Source: Rubellimicrobium sp. CFH 75288 (GTDB taxonomy: Bacteria > Pseudomonadota > Alphaproteobacteria > Rhodobacterales > Rhodobacteraceae). Taken from it: a stretch of DNA of 64,000 bases. Both the position numbers and the translations under genes were made by a program. Every line of letters starts with the position of its first letter. Positions within the stretch are counted from its first letter, which is position 1. Positions 17,633-26,190 of the stretch are shown one piece after another. The stretch is from NCBI RefSeq assembly GCF_009904055.1, contig NZ_WYDP01000008.1:124001-188000 (forward strand). The letters run 5' to 3'. The notes beneath the pieces were generated by a model that saw only the letters and a list, made by a program, of their open reading frames with translations, was not told the origin of the DNA and ran no database searches.

Positions 17633-19705
17633 GTGACCGAGCCCCTGCTCTCCATCGAGAAGCTGTCCATCTCCTTCTTCACGCGCCTGCGCGAGATTCC
17701 TGCGGTCATGGACTTCTCGGTGGATGTCATGCCGGGCGAGGCGGTGGGCCTCGTGGGCGAATCGGGCTGCGGCAAGAGCACGGTCGCACTCGGCATCATG
17801 CGCGATCTGGGGGCGACGGGGCGCATCACGGGCGGCGCGATCCGGTTCAAGGGCCGCGACCTCGTCACCCTGCCCGAGGCCGAGCTGCGCCGCATCCGGG
17901 GCCGGGAGATCGCGATGATCTACCAGGAACCGATGGCCTCGCTGAACCCCGCCATGCGGATCGAGCGTCAGCTCATGGAAGTGCCCATGATCCACGAGGG
18001 CGCCTCCGCCGCCGAGGCCCGCGCCCGCGCCCTCGAGGTCGTGCGCGACGTGCGCCTGCCCGATCCCGAGCGCATCCTGCGCGCCTATCCCCACCAGCTC
18101 TCGGGCGGCCAGCAGCAGCGCATCGTCATCGCCATGGCGCTGATGGCGCGCCCCTCGCTTCTCATCCTCGACGAGCCGACGACCGCGCTCGATGTCACCG
18201 TCGAGGCCGCCGTGGTGGAACTCGTCAAGGAGCTGGGGCGCAAGTACGGCACCTCGATGCTGTTCATCAGCCACAATCTCGGCCTCATCCTCGAGACCTG
18301 CGACCGGCTCTGCGTCATGTATTCGGGCGAGGCGGTCGAGCGCGGGCGCGTTGCCGACGTGTTCACCCGGATGCGCCACCCCTACACGCAGGCGCTGTTC
18401 CGCTCGATTCCGCTGCCCGGCGCCGACAAGACCGCCCGCCCGCTCCGGGCCATCCCCGGCAACTTCCCCCTGCCGCACGAACGGCCGCCGGGCTGCAATT
18501 TCGGACCGCGCTGCGACTATTTCGAGCAGGGACGCTGCGACGCCCGCCCGATCCCCATGGCCGCCATCCCCGGCCCCGAGCGGCACGAGACGCGCTGCCT
18601 GCGCTGGGCCGAGATCGACTGGGCCGCCCCGCCCCCGGACGAGGGCAGCCGCGACCCCCGCCCGCCGGGCGCGCCCGTCCTGCGGGTGGACGACCTGCGC
18701 AAGTATTACGAGGTCGCCTCGGGCCCCTTCGGCGGCCGCACCACCCGCGTCGTCAAGGCGAACGAGACGCTCTCCTTCGAGGCGCGCGAGGGCGAGACGC
18801 TCGCCATCGTGGGCGAATCGGGATGCGGCAAGTCCACGCTCGCCAAGGTGCTGCTCGGGCTCGAGACGGCGACCGGCGGCCGCGTGGTCCTTCTCAACGA
18901 GGAGATCCAGTCCACCCCCGTGGAGGCGCGCGACCCCTCGACGGTCGGGCATCTCCAGATGGTGTTCCAGAACCCGTTCGACACGCTCAACCCGTCCATG
19001 AGCGTGGGGCGCCAGATCATCCGCGCGCTCGAGGTGTTCGGCATCGGCACGCCGCGCGACCGGCGCGAGCGGATGCTGCGCCTGCTCGATCTGGTCAAGC
19101 TCCCCCGCGCCTTCGCCGACCGCAAGCCCCGCCAGCTCTCGGGCGGCCAGAAGCAGCGCGTGGGCATCGCCCGCGCCTTCGCCGGCGACGCCCGGGTCGT
19201 GGTCGCCGACGAGCCCGTCTCCGCCCTCGACGTGTCCGTGCAGGCGGCGGTGACGGACCTGCTCATGGACATCCAGCGCGAGAAGGGCACGACGCTCCTG
19301 TTCATCAGCCACGACCTGTCCATCGTGCGCTACCTCGCCGACCGGGTCCTCGTCATGTATCTCGGGCACGTGGTCGAGATCGGCTCGACCGACCAGGTCT
19401 TTGCGCCCCCCTATCACCCCTATACCGAGGCGCTGCTCTCCGCCGTCCCCATCGCCGATCCGCGCGTGGAAAAGACCCACATCGTCCTCGAGGGCGAGAT
19501 CCCCTCGGCCATGAACCCGCCCCCCGGCTGCCCTTTCCAGACCCGCTGCCGCTGGAAGCACGCCACTCCCGGCATGCCGTGCGAGACCGAGGTGCCGCCC
19601 CTGCGCACGCTTGCGCCCGGCCACCAGGTCAAGTGCCACCTGCCCGACGACCTGCTCGCGCGGATGGAGCCGGTGATTCGCCTGCCGGAGGACACGGCCG
19701 CCTGA
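17633..19705 (+). CDS. Fused two-domain ABC ATPase (DppD-DppF type)
   Basis: This 690-aa protein fuses the two peptide-transporter ATPases. Domain 1 (about 1-330) has Walker A GESGCGKST near residue 42, signature LSGGQQQR and Walker B LLILDEPTTALD. It ends in the oligopeptide C-terminal cysteine motif (CNFGPRCDYFEQGRC). Domain 2 (about 345-690) repeats this with GESGCGKST near 391, LSGGQKQRVGIARAF, VVADEPVSALD and CPFQTRCRWKHATPGMPC. The start is GTG at 17633. The fusion fixes one-to-one stoichiometry of the two sites. It energises the two permeases encoded just upstream. Confidence 0.94.
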   Translation: MTEPLLSIEKLSISFFTRLREIPAVMDFSVDVMPGEAVGLVGESGCGKSTVALGIMRDLGATGRITGGAIRFKGRDLVTLPEAELRRIRGREIAMIYQEPMASLNPAMRIERQLMEVPMIHEGASAAEARARALEVVRDVRLPDPERILRAYPHQLSGGQQQRIVIAMALMARPSLLILDEPTTALDVTVEAAVVELVKELGRKYGTSMLFISHNLGLILETCDRLCVMYSGEAVERGRVADVFTRMRHPYTQALFRSIPLPGADKTARPLRAIPGNFPLPHERPPGCNFGPRCDYFEQGRCDARPIPMAAIPGPERHETRCLRWAEIDWAAPPPDEGSRDPRPPGAPVLRVDDLRKYYEVASGPFGGRTTRVVKANETLSFEAREGETLAIVGESGCGKSTLAKVLLGLETATGGRVVLLNEEIQSTPVEARDPSTVGHLQMVFQNPFDTLNPSMSVGRQIIRALEVFGIGTPRDRRERMLRLLDLVKLPRAFADRKPRQLSGGQKQRVGIARAFAGDARVVVADEPVSALDVSVQAAVTDLLMDIQREKGTTLLFISHDLSIVRYLADRVLVMYLGHVVEIGSTDQVFAPPYHPYTEALLSAVPIADPRVEKTHIVLEGEIPSAMNPPPGCPFQTRCRWKHATPGMPCETEVPPLRTLAPGHQVKCHLPDDLLARMEPVIRLPEDTAA

Positions 19706-20072
19706 TCCGCGGCGGGTGTTGCGGAAAATGCGGCGGTGCGCGCGGTGGGCTAACGGATCGTTAACCGTTTCGTGCGATCCCCGGACCAGACCGGCCCCGG
19801 GTGCCGTGCGGCCTGCGAGCGGCGCCCCCGGCCCCGAAAGGAGAACGCCCATGCCACGGCCCCCCGGGGCCGACCCGATCGCGATGCGCCAGACGCGGCA
19901 TGCAACACGGCCCCGCCGAGACGGCCCGGAGACGGGTGAGCGCGGAGACGCCCCGGAGGAACCAAGCCCGCCCGATGGGGTGGACCGCCCTCTCCGGCCC
20001 CGCGCCACGGGCCTTGCGCGGGATCAGGGGGGAAGCGCGGTGGATGTCGCGGGGTTTTCGTGTTGGTGGCGG
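19706..20072 (+). other. Intergenic region without a convincing gene
   Basis: This 367-bp region lies between the convergent ABC ATPase and lytic transglycosylase genes. It holds a 13-bp dyad, TAACG-GAT-CGTTA at 19751-19763, followed by GTTAACCG, in the only AT-richer patch. A reading frame from the ATG at 19851 has a good purine-rich leader (GAAAGGAG), but its product is Arg/Pro-rich with no hydrophobic or conserved pattern and I do not call it. No clear terminator with a T tract is seen. Confidence 0.5.
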
Positions 20073-20684
20073 CTACTCGCCCCAGATCGCGCGTACATAG
20101 CCGCGCGTCTCGGCAAAGGGCGGGATGCCCCTGTGCTGGATCACCGCCCCCGGCCCCGCATTGTAGGCCGCCAGCGCCAGCGGCCAGGTGCCGAACGCAT
20201 CGAACTGCCGCCGCAGATAGCGCGCTCCCCCCTCCAGGTTGGCCAGCGGATCGTGCGGGTCCACGCCCAGAAGCTGCGCCGTCCCCGGCATGAGCTGCGC
20301 AAGCCCGATCGCCCCCTTGTGCGAGACGGCCCGCGGGTTCCAGCCCGATTCCTGCTGCACGAGGCGCAGGAACAGGTCCTCCGGGATGCCGTGGCGGCGC
20401 GCGGCGGCACGCGCGGGCTCGAGATAGGACGAATCGGCCCGGCCGCGATAGGCGGGCACGGCGGCGGCGGCGGCCGCGTCGATCAACGGCGGCACCTCCG
20501 CGCGCGGCGGCTGAAGCCGGACCGAGTTGTTGTATTGCTGCGCCGCCCGCCCGTCGAGCAGGGCCGTCTGCGCCCGGAACAGCGCCATCCGGTCCGAGGT
20601 CGAGACCCGGTCCTGTGCCGCCCCCGGTCCGCCTGCGACCGCCCACGCCGCGGCTGCCGCCGCCAGAATCATCGCCCGAGTCAT
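20073..20684 (-). CDS. Lytic transglycosylase (SLT family)
   Basis: This is a 203-aa exported muramidase-like enzyme that cleaves peptidoglycan strands to 1,6-anhydro ends. It has a signal peptide ([20 protein letters not shown]), a spacer to residue 85 and a goose-lysozyme-like SLT domain (about 90-203). The catalytic Glu112 is in [13 protein letters not shown], followed by [19 protein letters not shown] and the conserved [13 protein letters not shown]. It lacks additional domains, so it resembles small periplasmic SLT proteins. It is divergent from ssb over 184 bp. Confidence 0.92.
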   Translation of the reverse strand: MTRAMILAAAAAAWAVAGGPGAAQDRVSTSDRMALFRAQTALLDGRAAQQYNNSVRLQPPRAEVPPLIDAAAAAAVPAYRGRADSSYLEPARAAARRHGIPEDLFLRLVQQESGWNPRAVSHKGAIGLAQLMPGTAQLLGVDPHDPLANLEGGARYLRRQFDAFGTWPLALAAYNAGPGAVIQHRGIPPFAETRGYVRAIWGE

Positions 20685-20868
20685 GACGCCCCCGCCTGAA
20701 CCCCGTGGCCCCGGAGCCTAGCGGCAGCCGCTGTCCCCGATCCAGCATCAATCCCGGAACCGGCGGAGAGGCGCCGTCCGCTGCGGCCCGGCGGCCGCAC
20801 CGTCCGCCTTGGCCTTTTCCCCGGTTCCGTGATCTAAGGGGCTCCACCCAGCGGCACGGAGGGGGTCC

Positions 20869-21381
20869 ATGGCGGGTTCGGTGAACAAGGTGATCCTGGT
20901 CGGCAATCTCGGCCGCGACCCGGAGGTGCGCAGCTTCGGCAATGGCGGCAAGGTCGTGAACCTCCGCATCGCCACCAGCGAGACCTGGCGCGACAAGGCC
21001 ACGGGCGAGCGCAAGGAGCGCACGGAGTGGCATTCCGTCGCCATCTTCAACGAGAATCTCGGCCGGGTTGCCGAGCAGTACCTGCGCAAGGGATCCAAGG
21101 TGTACATCGAGGGCCAGCTCGAGACCCGCAAGTGGCAGGACCAGTCGGGACAGGACCGCTACACGACCGAGGTCGTCCTGCGCCCCTATCGCGGGGAACT
21201 GACGCTGCTCGACGGCCGCGGAGAGGGAGGCGGTGCCGAATACGGCAGCGGCGACGATCCGGGCTTCGGCGGCGGCTACGGGGGCGGCAGCCGGTCCGGC
21301 GGGGGGGGCGGTGGCAGCTACGGGGGCGGCGGGCGGAGCGGCGGCACCGCCGGCGATCTCGACGACGACATCCCGTTCTGA
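20869..21381 (+). CDS. ssb: Single-stranded DNA-binding protein
   Basis: SSB coats single-stranded DNA in replication, repair and recombination. The 170-aa protein has an OB fold over residues 1-110 (start [20 protein letters not shown]), then a glycine-rich linker (about residues 120-160) and the acidic tip DDDIPF that recruits partner proteins. A GGAGGGGG sequence precedes the ATG. A possible promoter is TTGGCC (20809-20814) with ATCTAA (20832-20837) at 17-bp spacing, but it is weak. It is convergent with aroB. Confidence 0.97.
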   Translation: MAGSVNKVILVGNLGRDPEVRSFGNGGKVVNLRIATSETWRDKATGERKERTEWHSVAIFNENLGRVAEQYLRKGSKVYIEGQLETRKWQDQSGQDRYTTEVVLRPYRGELTLLDGRGEGGGAEYGSGDDPGFGGGYGGGSRSGGGGGGSYGGGGRSGGTAGDLDDDIPF

Positions 21382-21402
21382 ACGGAACCGCTGCGGGGCG
21401 GC

Positions 21403-22497
21403 TCAGCCGTCCCGCAGCGTGGCCAGCACGGCCTCCTCCGGGACGTCGGCGGCCACGAAGGCCCGCCCGATCCCGCGCGCGAGCACGAAGCGCAACCGCC
21501 CGGCCACGGCCTTCTTGTCCTGCGCCATCAGACGCAACAGCTCCTCGGGGGGCGGCAGCGCGCCGGGGACGTCGCCCAGCCGCACGGGCAGGCCCATGGC
21601 GCCCAGATGCGCGCGCACACGCGACGGCTCCTCCTGACTGCACAGGCCCAGCCGCGCCGACAGGTCGAAGGCGAGGCCGAGCCCCACGGCCACCGCCTCG
21701 CCATGGAGCAGCCGGTCGCCATAGCCGGTCGCCGCCTCCAGCGCATGGGCGAAGGTGTGGCCCAGGTTCAGAAGCGCGCGCTCCCCCTCCTCGGTCTCGT
21801 CTCGCTCGACGATCCGCGCCTTCATCTCGCAGGACCGGACCACGGCCCCCGCGAGCGCCTCCGCGTCGTCGAACAGCGCGGGTCCGCGCGCCTCCAGCCC
21901 GGCAAAGAAGTCCGCATCCCCCAGCAGGCCGTACTTGGCCACCTCGGCATAGCCCGACAGCAGGTCGCGCCGCGCCAGCGTGCCCAGCAGCGCCGTGTCC
22001 GCCACGACCAGCACGGGCTGGTGGAAGGCGCCGACCAGGTTCTTGCCCTGCGGCGTGTTGATGCCCGTCTTGCCCCCGACCGAGGAATCGACCTGCGCGA
22101 GCAGCGTCGTGGGCACCTGCACGAAGCGGACCCCGCGCCGCAGGATCGCGGCGGCGAAGCCGGCTAGGTCGCCGATGACCCCGCCGCCCAGCGCCAGCAC
22201 GAGGTCGCGCCGCTCCACCCGCTGCTCGAGCAGCCATTCGACTGCGCGCGACAGCCCCTCCCACGACTTGGTCCCCTCCCCCGCGGGCAGGGCCAGCATC
22301 TCCGCCGCGATCCCGCCGGCCGCCAGCGCCCCGTGCAGGGCGGAGCCGTGCAACGCCGCCACGCGCTCGTCGGTCAGCACGGCGACGCGCGGGCGCGCAA
22401 GATGCGGCCCCAGAAGGTCCGGCAGCCGTGCCATCAGGCCGGGCGCCACATGGATGGCGTAGGCCCGCCCCGGCAGGTCCACATGGATCGTCGTCAT
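21403..22497 (-). CDS. aroB: 3-dehydroquinate synthase
   Basis: AroB closes DAHP to 3-dehydroquinate, step two of the shikimate pathway, using NAD and a divalent metal. The 364-aa protein has the NAD-binding segment LALGGGVIGDLAGFAA, the VPTTLLAQVDSSVGGKTGIN substrate motif, and metal-ligand regions LLNLGHTFAHALE and LLHGEAVAVGL. The ATG at 22497 overlaps the aroK TGA, so aroK-aroB are coupled as in most alphaproteobacteria. Confidence 0.96.
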   Translation of the reverse strand: MTTIHVDLPGRAYAIHVAPGLMARLPDLLGPHLARPRVAVLTDERVAALHGSALHGALAAGGIAAEMLALPAGEGTKSWEGLSRAVEWLLEQRVERRDLVLALGGGVIGDLAGFAAAILRRGVRFVQVPTTLLAQVDSSVGGKTGINTPQGKNLVGAFHQPVLVVADTALLGTLARRDLLSGYAEVAKYGLLGDADFFAGLEARGPALFDDAEALAGAVVRSCEMKARIVERDETEEGERALLNLGHTFAHALEAATGYGDRLLHGEAVAVGLGLAFDLSARLGLCSQEEPSRVRAHLGAMGLPVRLGDVPGALPPPEELLRLMAQDKKAVAGRLRFVLARGIGRAFVAADVPEEAVLATLRDG

Positions 22498-23081
22498 CGT
22501 TCCGCCTCCAGAAGGCCCGGCACGGCCGCCAGTGCGGCCAGCGCCGCTCCGGCCGTGTCCTCCACCGAGAAGCCCGGCTCGGACCGCACATGGACCGGGG
22601 CAAGCCGGTAGACGGGCACGCGCGCGGCAAAGAGCGCGGCCAGCGTCTCCCGCGGGTCGGCCGTGCGCAGCAGCGGGCGGGTGTCCTTGTGGCGCACGCG
22701 CTCCCACAGCGTGTCGAGGTCCACGTCGAGCCATACCGCCACCCCGTCGCGCGCGATGGCCTCGCGGTTGCGCTCGGCCATGAAGGCCCCGCCGCCGGTC
22801 GAGATCACGGCCGGCGGTCCGGCCAGCAGGCGGCGCAGGACTTCCGCCTCCCGGTCGCGGAAGAACGCCTCGCCGTCGCGGGCGAAGATCTCGGCGATGC
22901 TGGCCTGCGCCGCGTCCTCGATGGCGGCGTCGCTGTCGCGGAACGGCACGCCCAGCCGCTGCGCCAGCACCCGGCCTACCGCCGTCTTGCCTGCGCCCAT
23001 CATCCCGACCAGCACCACCGGACGGCGCAGCCGCGGCCGCCGGCCGCCTCGTCCCCGTCCCGTTGCGATCCCCCTTGGCAT
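22494..23081 (-). CDS. aroK: Shikimate kinase
   Basis: AroK phosphorylates shikimate at O3. From the ATG at 23081 the product has 195 aa, with a basic 20-residue leader before the P-loop GMMGAGKT (residues 26-33). Other motifs are FRDSDAAIEDAAQASIAEIF (shikimate-binding Asp), VISTGGGAFM and the lid region HKDTRPLLRTADP. A GGGAGG sequence sits just before this ATG; a TTG start 19 codons upstream is possible but less likely. It is divergent from the small membrane gene at 23204. Confidence 0.95.
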   Translation of the reverse strand: MPRGIATGRGRGGRRPRLRRPVVLVGMMGAGKTAVGRVLAQRLGVPFRDSDAAIEDAAQASIAEIFARDGEAFFRDREAEVLRRLLAGPPAVISTGGGAFMAERNREAIARDGVAVWLDVDLDTLWERVRHKDTRPLLRTADPRETLAALFAARVPVYRLAPVHVRSEPGFSVEDTAGAALAALAAVPGLLEAER

Positions 23082-23203
23082 GACCTCCCGCCGCTCCGTG
23101 CTTGCGCGACGGACCGGTAATGGGGTGAAGTCCGGCAAAAGGCCATATATGAACGGCGCGGCGCAGGCCGGGCGGCAGGGGCAGCAGGCGGGAGACGGAC
23201 ACG

Positions 23204-23356
23204 ATGTGGCGGCTGATCAAGGTCTTGCTCGTTCTTGTCGTGCTCGCTGCCGTGGCGCTCATCGCCTATGCCTATCTCGGCCCGCTCCTGTTTCCCGCCG
23301 ACTTCGCCCCCCCGCTGCGCGAGGTGGTCGAGCCGGTCGATCTGGACCTCGACTGA
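23204..23356 (+). CDS. Small membrane protein, 50 aa
   Basis: The frame starts with ATG at 23204 after GGGAGACGGACACG and ends with TGA at 23356. It encodes a single hydrophobic helix (about residues 5-30, LIKVLLVLVVLAAVALIAYA) followed by a short acidic tail ending PVDLDLD. The next gene starts two bases after its stop, so the two are translated from one message. I do not recognise a family. Divergent position from aroK and tight coupling to the downstream exported protein support a real gene. Confidence 0.7.
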   Translation: MWRLIKVLLVLVVLAAVALIAYAYLGPLLFPADFAPPLREVVEPVDLDLD

Positions 23357-23358
23357 CC

Positions 23359-24894
23359 ATGCGGGTGCTCTCGCTGGCCGCCCTGCTGCTGCCCCTGCCG
23401 GCTCTCGCCCAGGAGGCCGAGGCGCCGCTTTCGGCCATCGACTGGCTGTCGCGCAGCGTGGCCCCCTCGCCTGCGCCGGTCCCCGCCCCGCCGCCCGCTC
23501 CGGCCCAGCCGCCGGTCTCGCGCGATGCCTCTCCCCTCGGGATCGAGGTCGGACCGCTCGAGCCTGCCCCCCAGGTCGCGGGACTTCTGCCGCCCGAGGT
23601 GACCGGCCTGCCCCCGGACCTCTGGTCGGGCAGCGAGACGGCCGCCCTGCTCGCGCTGATCCGCGAGGATCGTTCCGACTGGATTCCCGCGCTCCAGGAT
23701 CTGCTGGTGACGCTGATGCTGGCCGAATCGCCGCCCCCCGCCGACGAGGCGGCCGAGGGGACGCTGTTTCTGGCCCGTGTGGACCGGCTTCTGGCACTGG
23801 GCGAGATCGAGGCGGCCCAGTCGCTGCTCGAGGCCGGCAATCTTCTGGACCGCGAGACGTTCCGCCGCTGGTTCGACGCCACCCTGCTGACCGGGACCGA
23901 GACAGACGCCTGCGAGATGCTGCGCACCCATCCCTCGCTCGCCCCGACGCTCGAGGCGCGGGTGTTCTGCCTCGCCCGCAACGGGGACTGGAACGCGGCC
24001 GCGCTGACGCTCTCGACGGCGCGCGCCCTGGGTGATGTGTCCGAGGCGGAGGACCTTCTCCTGTCGCGTTTCCTCGACGACGGCGGAGAGGACGAGGAGG
24101 CTCCCGCGGGACCGCCGCCGCGGCCCACCCCGCTGACCTACCGGATGCTCGAGGCCGTGGGCGAGACGATTCCGACGACCGGCCTGCCCCTCGCCTATGC
24201 CTTTCTCGACCTGCGCCCGACCGTGGCCTGGCGCGCGCAGATCGAGGCGGCCGAGCGCCTCGCCCGGCGCGCGGCGCTGAGCGAGAACGTGCTGCTCGCC
24301 GTCTATACCGCGCGGCCGCCCGCGGCCTCGGGGGGGGTGTGGGACCGCGCCGGTCTGGTCCAGCGCCTCGATGCCGCCCTGACGGCGGGCGACGCGGCGA
24401 CCGTGACGGCGCTGCTACCCGAGGCGTGGACGGCGATGGCGGAATCGGGCCTCGCCGTTCCCTTCTCGCGCCTCTTTGCCGAGCGTGTGGCCGGGCTGGA
24501 CCTCGCGGGCGAGGCGGACGCGGTCGCCCGCCGGATGATCCTGCTTTCTCCCTCCTACGGCGAGGCGACACTGGCGGCCGATCCGGCCTCCCCGCGCGAG
24601 GCGGCCTGGCTCGCCGTCGCCACCGGCGCGCCCTTCGAGGGCCTGGCGCCCGACGCGCCGACCTCGGCGATCCTCTCGGCCTTTGCGGCCGAGATCCCGC
24701 CCGAGCGCGCCGCGCTGGCCGCGCAGGGTCGCGCCGGCGAGGCGCTGCTCGAAGCCATCCACGGCTTTCACGCGGCGCTGGCCGGCGATCACGCCGCGGC
24801 AGCGGACGCGCTCCTGACGCTCCGGGCGCTCGGGCTCGAGGACGGCGCGCGGCGCGCGGCCCTCCAGTTCCTGATCCTCGAGGCGCGGGCATGA
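23359..24894 (+). CDS. Exported protein of unknown function, helical
   Basis: This 511-aa protein has a clear signal peptide (MRVLSLAALLLPLPALA), a Pro/Ala-rich linker at about residues 35-65 and then a long Ala/Leu/Glu-rich helical region without tight motif spacing, which looks like an alpha-solenoid such as a degenerate TPR array. No catalytic motif is visible. Its ATG is 2 bp after the 50-aa membrane gene, and its stop overlaps the xerD ATG (ATGA), giving a three-gene operon. The name is left open; a periplasmic scaffold is only a guess. Confidence 0.8.
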   Translation: MRVLSLAALLLPLPALAQEAEAPLSAIDWLSRSVAPSPAPVPAPPPAPAQPPVSRDASPLGIEVGPLEPAPQVAGLLPPEVTGLPPDLWSGSETAALLALIREDRSDWIPALQDLLVTLMLAESPPPADEAAEGTLFLARVDRLLALGEIEAAQSLLEAGNLLDRETFRRWFDATLLTGTETDACEMLRTHPSLAPTLEARVFCLARNGDWNAAALTLSTARALGDVSEAEDLLLSRFLDDGGEDEEAPAGPPPRPTPLTYRMLEAVGETIPTTGLPLAYAFLDLRPTVAWRAQIEAAERLARRAALSENVLLAVYTARPPAASGGVWDRAGLVQRLDAALTAGDAATVTALLPEAWTAMAESGLAVPFSRLFAERVAGLDLAGEADAVARRMILLSPSYGEATLAADPASPREAAWLAVATGAPFEGLAPDAPTSAILSAFAAEIPPERAALAAQGRAGEALLEAIHGFHAALAGDHAAAADALLTLRALGLEDGARRAALQFLILEARA

Positions 24895-25856
24895 GCCAAC
24901 CTCGCTGGGCCGAGGCCTTTCTCGACTCGCTCGCGGGCGAGCGGGACGCGGCCGCCAACACCCGGCTAGCCTATGGCCGCGACCTGCGGGATTTCGGCGA
25001 CTGGCTGGACGCGCGCGGGCTGGACGCGGCGACCGCCGGCCGGTCCGAGATCGAGGCCTATCTCCAGCATTGCGAGGCGCGCGGCCTGTCGCGGGCCACC
25101 CGGGCACGGCGGCTCTCCACCCTGCGGCAGTTCTTCCGCTTTGCCCACGAGGAGGGCTGGCGTCCCGACAACCCTGCCCTGCGGCTGGAGGGGCCGGGGC
25201 GCGAGGCCCGCCTGCCCGCCGTGCTCCGGCGCGAGGAGATCGACGCGCTGATCGCCGCCGCGCAGCAGTCGGGCGAGGATGCCGTCCGCCGGACCTGCCT
25301 TCTGGAGCTGCTCTATGCGACCGGGCTGCGCGTGAGCGAGCTGGTCGCCCTGCCGGCGGCGGCCCTGCGGGGCGATCCCCGGACGATCCTCGTGCGCGGC
25401 AAGGGCGGGCGCGAGCGCCTCGTGCCGCTGTCGGGGCCAGCCCGTCGGGCCGCGGCCGCCTGGCTCCTCCAGCGCGACGCCGAGCAGGCGCGCAGGCCCG
25501 CCGGGCATCGCCCCTCGCCCTACCTGTTCCCCTCCAGGGGCGCGGCCGGTCACCTGACACGGCAGGGCTTCTTTGCGATGCTCAAGACCCTCGCGATGCA
25601 GGCCGGGCTCGATCCCGATCGCGTCGCGCCGCATCGGGTCCGCCACGCCTTCGCCACGCATCTTCTCGCCGGCGGAGCCGACCTGCGCTCGATCCAGGCC
25701 ATGCTGGGCCATGCCGATCTCTCGACGACCGAGATCTACACACATGTGCTCGACGAACATCTGCGCGAACTCGTCCTGACGCGGCACCCGCTGGCCGTCC
25801 AGCCACGGCCCGACGACGGCACGGCCGCTCCGCCGGAGGAAAGCCGAGGCGCGTAA
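24891..25856 (+). CDS. xerD: Site-specific tyrosine recombinase XerD
   Basis: XerD with XerC resolves chromosome dimers at dif. The 321-aa protein has an N-terminal SAM-like core-binding domain (residues 5-95) and a catalytic domain with the full tyrosine recombinase set: Arg147 (ATGLRVSEL), Lys171 (VRGKGGRERLVPL), His248 and Arg251 (HRVRHAFATHLL), His274 (LGHADLSTTEIYTHV) and nucleophile Tyr283. The short family spacing and length fit XerC/XerD rather than a phage integrase. XerC cannot be fully excluded. No dif site was recognised nearby. Confidence 0.9.
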   Translation: MSQPRWAEAFLDSLAGERDAAANTRLAYGRDLRDFGDWLDARGLDAATAGRSEIEAYLQHCEARGLSRATRARRLSTLRQFFRFAHEEGWRPDNPALRLEGPGREARLPAVLRREEIDALIAAAQQSGEDAVRRTCLLELLYATGLRVSELVALPAAALRGDPRTILVRGKGGRERLVPLSGPARRAAAAWLLQRDAEQARRPAGHRPSPYLFPSRGAAGHLTRQGFFAMLKTLAMQAGLDPDRVAPHRVRHAFATHLLAGGADLRSIQAMLGHADLSTTEIYTHVLDEHLRELVLTRHPLAVQPRPDDGTAAPPEESRGA

Positions 25857-25884
25857 ATCCTTTCTTCACCTCTGCCTGCTAGAG

Positions 25885-25962
25885 CAGGAGCATCCGCGGG
25901 ACGATCCTCCCTCCCGCGGATGTCTCCCTGCCAGACTGCCGCGCCTTCGGGCGCGGCCCTTT
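25885..25962 (+). ncRNA. Candidate small RNA with CCUCC-loop hairpin, after xerD
   Basis: Two perfect hairpins lie back to back. The first has 11-bp arms (25891-25901 and 25912-25922) and the loop CGATCCTCCC, carrying an anti-Shine-Dalgarno-like CCTCCC. The second has 8-bp arms (25938-25945 and 25950-25957) closed by a TTCG tetraloop and followed by CCTTTCCCC, resembling an intrinsic terminator. Loops with CCUCC are the hallmark of the CcsR 'cuckoo' RNAs of Rhodobacter. No convincing promoter is seen, so the RNA could also be a processed 3' end of the xerD message. Confidence 0.4.
25938..25962 (+). terminator. Intrinsic terminator with UUCG tetraloop
   Basis: The stem is GCCGCGCC-TTCG-GGCGCGGC (25938-25957) followed by CCTTTCC. 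The very stable tetraloop hairpin 80 bp after the xerD stop is the natural end of the membrane peptide-exported protein-xerD operon. The T tract is short, as is common at this base composition. Confidence 0.65.
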
Positions 25963-25976
25963 CCCCCCGAGGGCCG

Positions 25977-26005
25977 TTGACGCCTCGGAAGCCATAGCCT
26001 ACGGT
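25977..26005 (+). promoter_or_regulatory. Candidate sigma70 promoter in the xerD-ialB gap
   Basis: TTGACG (25977-25982) and TACGGT (26000-26005) are separated by exactly 17 bp. Transcription would start near 26012, about 180 bp before ialB and only 30 bp before the strong hairpin at 26042-26071. It may therefore drive a short RNA, an attenuated ialB leader, or both. Confidence 0.4.
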
Positions 26006-26041
26006 CGGGCAGATAGCTGGGGAAGTCCGGCAGGGAGACGG

Positions 26042-26075
26042 GAAAGGGGGGTGCCGCGGCGCTCCCCTTTCTTTC
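26042..26075 (+). terminator. Strong hairpin, terminator-like, upstream of ialB
   Basis: A 13-bp stem with two G-U pairs (arms 26042-26054 and 26059-26071, loop CGCG) is followed by TTTCTC. A second perfect 9-bp hairpin, GGTTCCGCC-GGTCT-GGCGGAACC, follows at 26086-26108. Either could end a short transcript or shape the ialB leader. The whole 25857-26190 gap contains no protein gene. Confidence 0.45.
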
Positions 26076-26190
26076 TCGGGCGGGGGGTTCCGCCGGTCTG
26101 GCGGAACCTTGATCGCGTCACGGGTTGCGGGACCTGACAGGTCCGATCCCGCGTGCTAAGCGCCGGGGGACCAACCCCGAGGGACGACCG

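Noticed and set aside
19851-20100. Possible small gene starting at 19851 after GAAAGGAG
   Set aside because: The translated product is Arg/Pro/Gly-rich with no hydrophobic or conserved pattern and runs into the antisense of the lytic transglycosylase gene.
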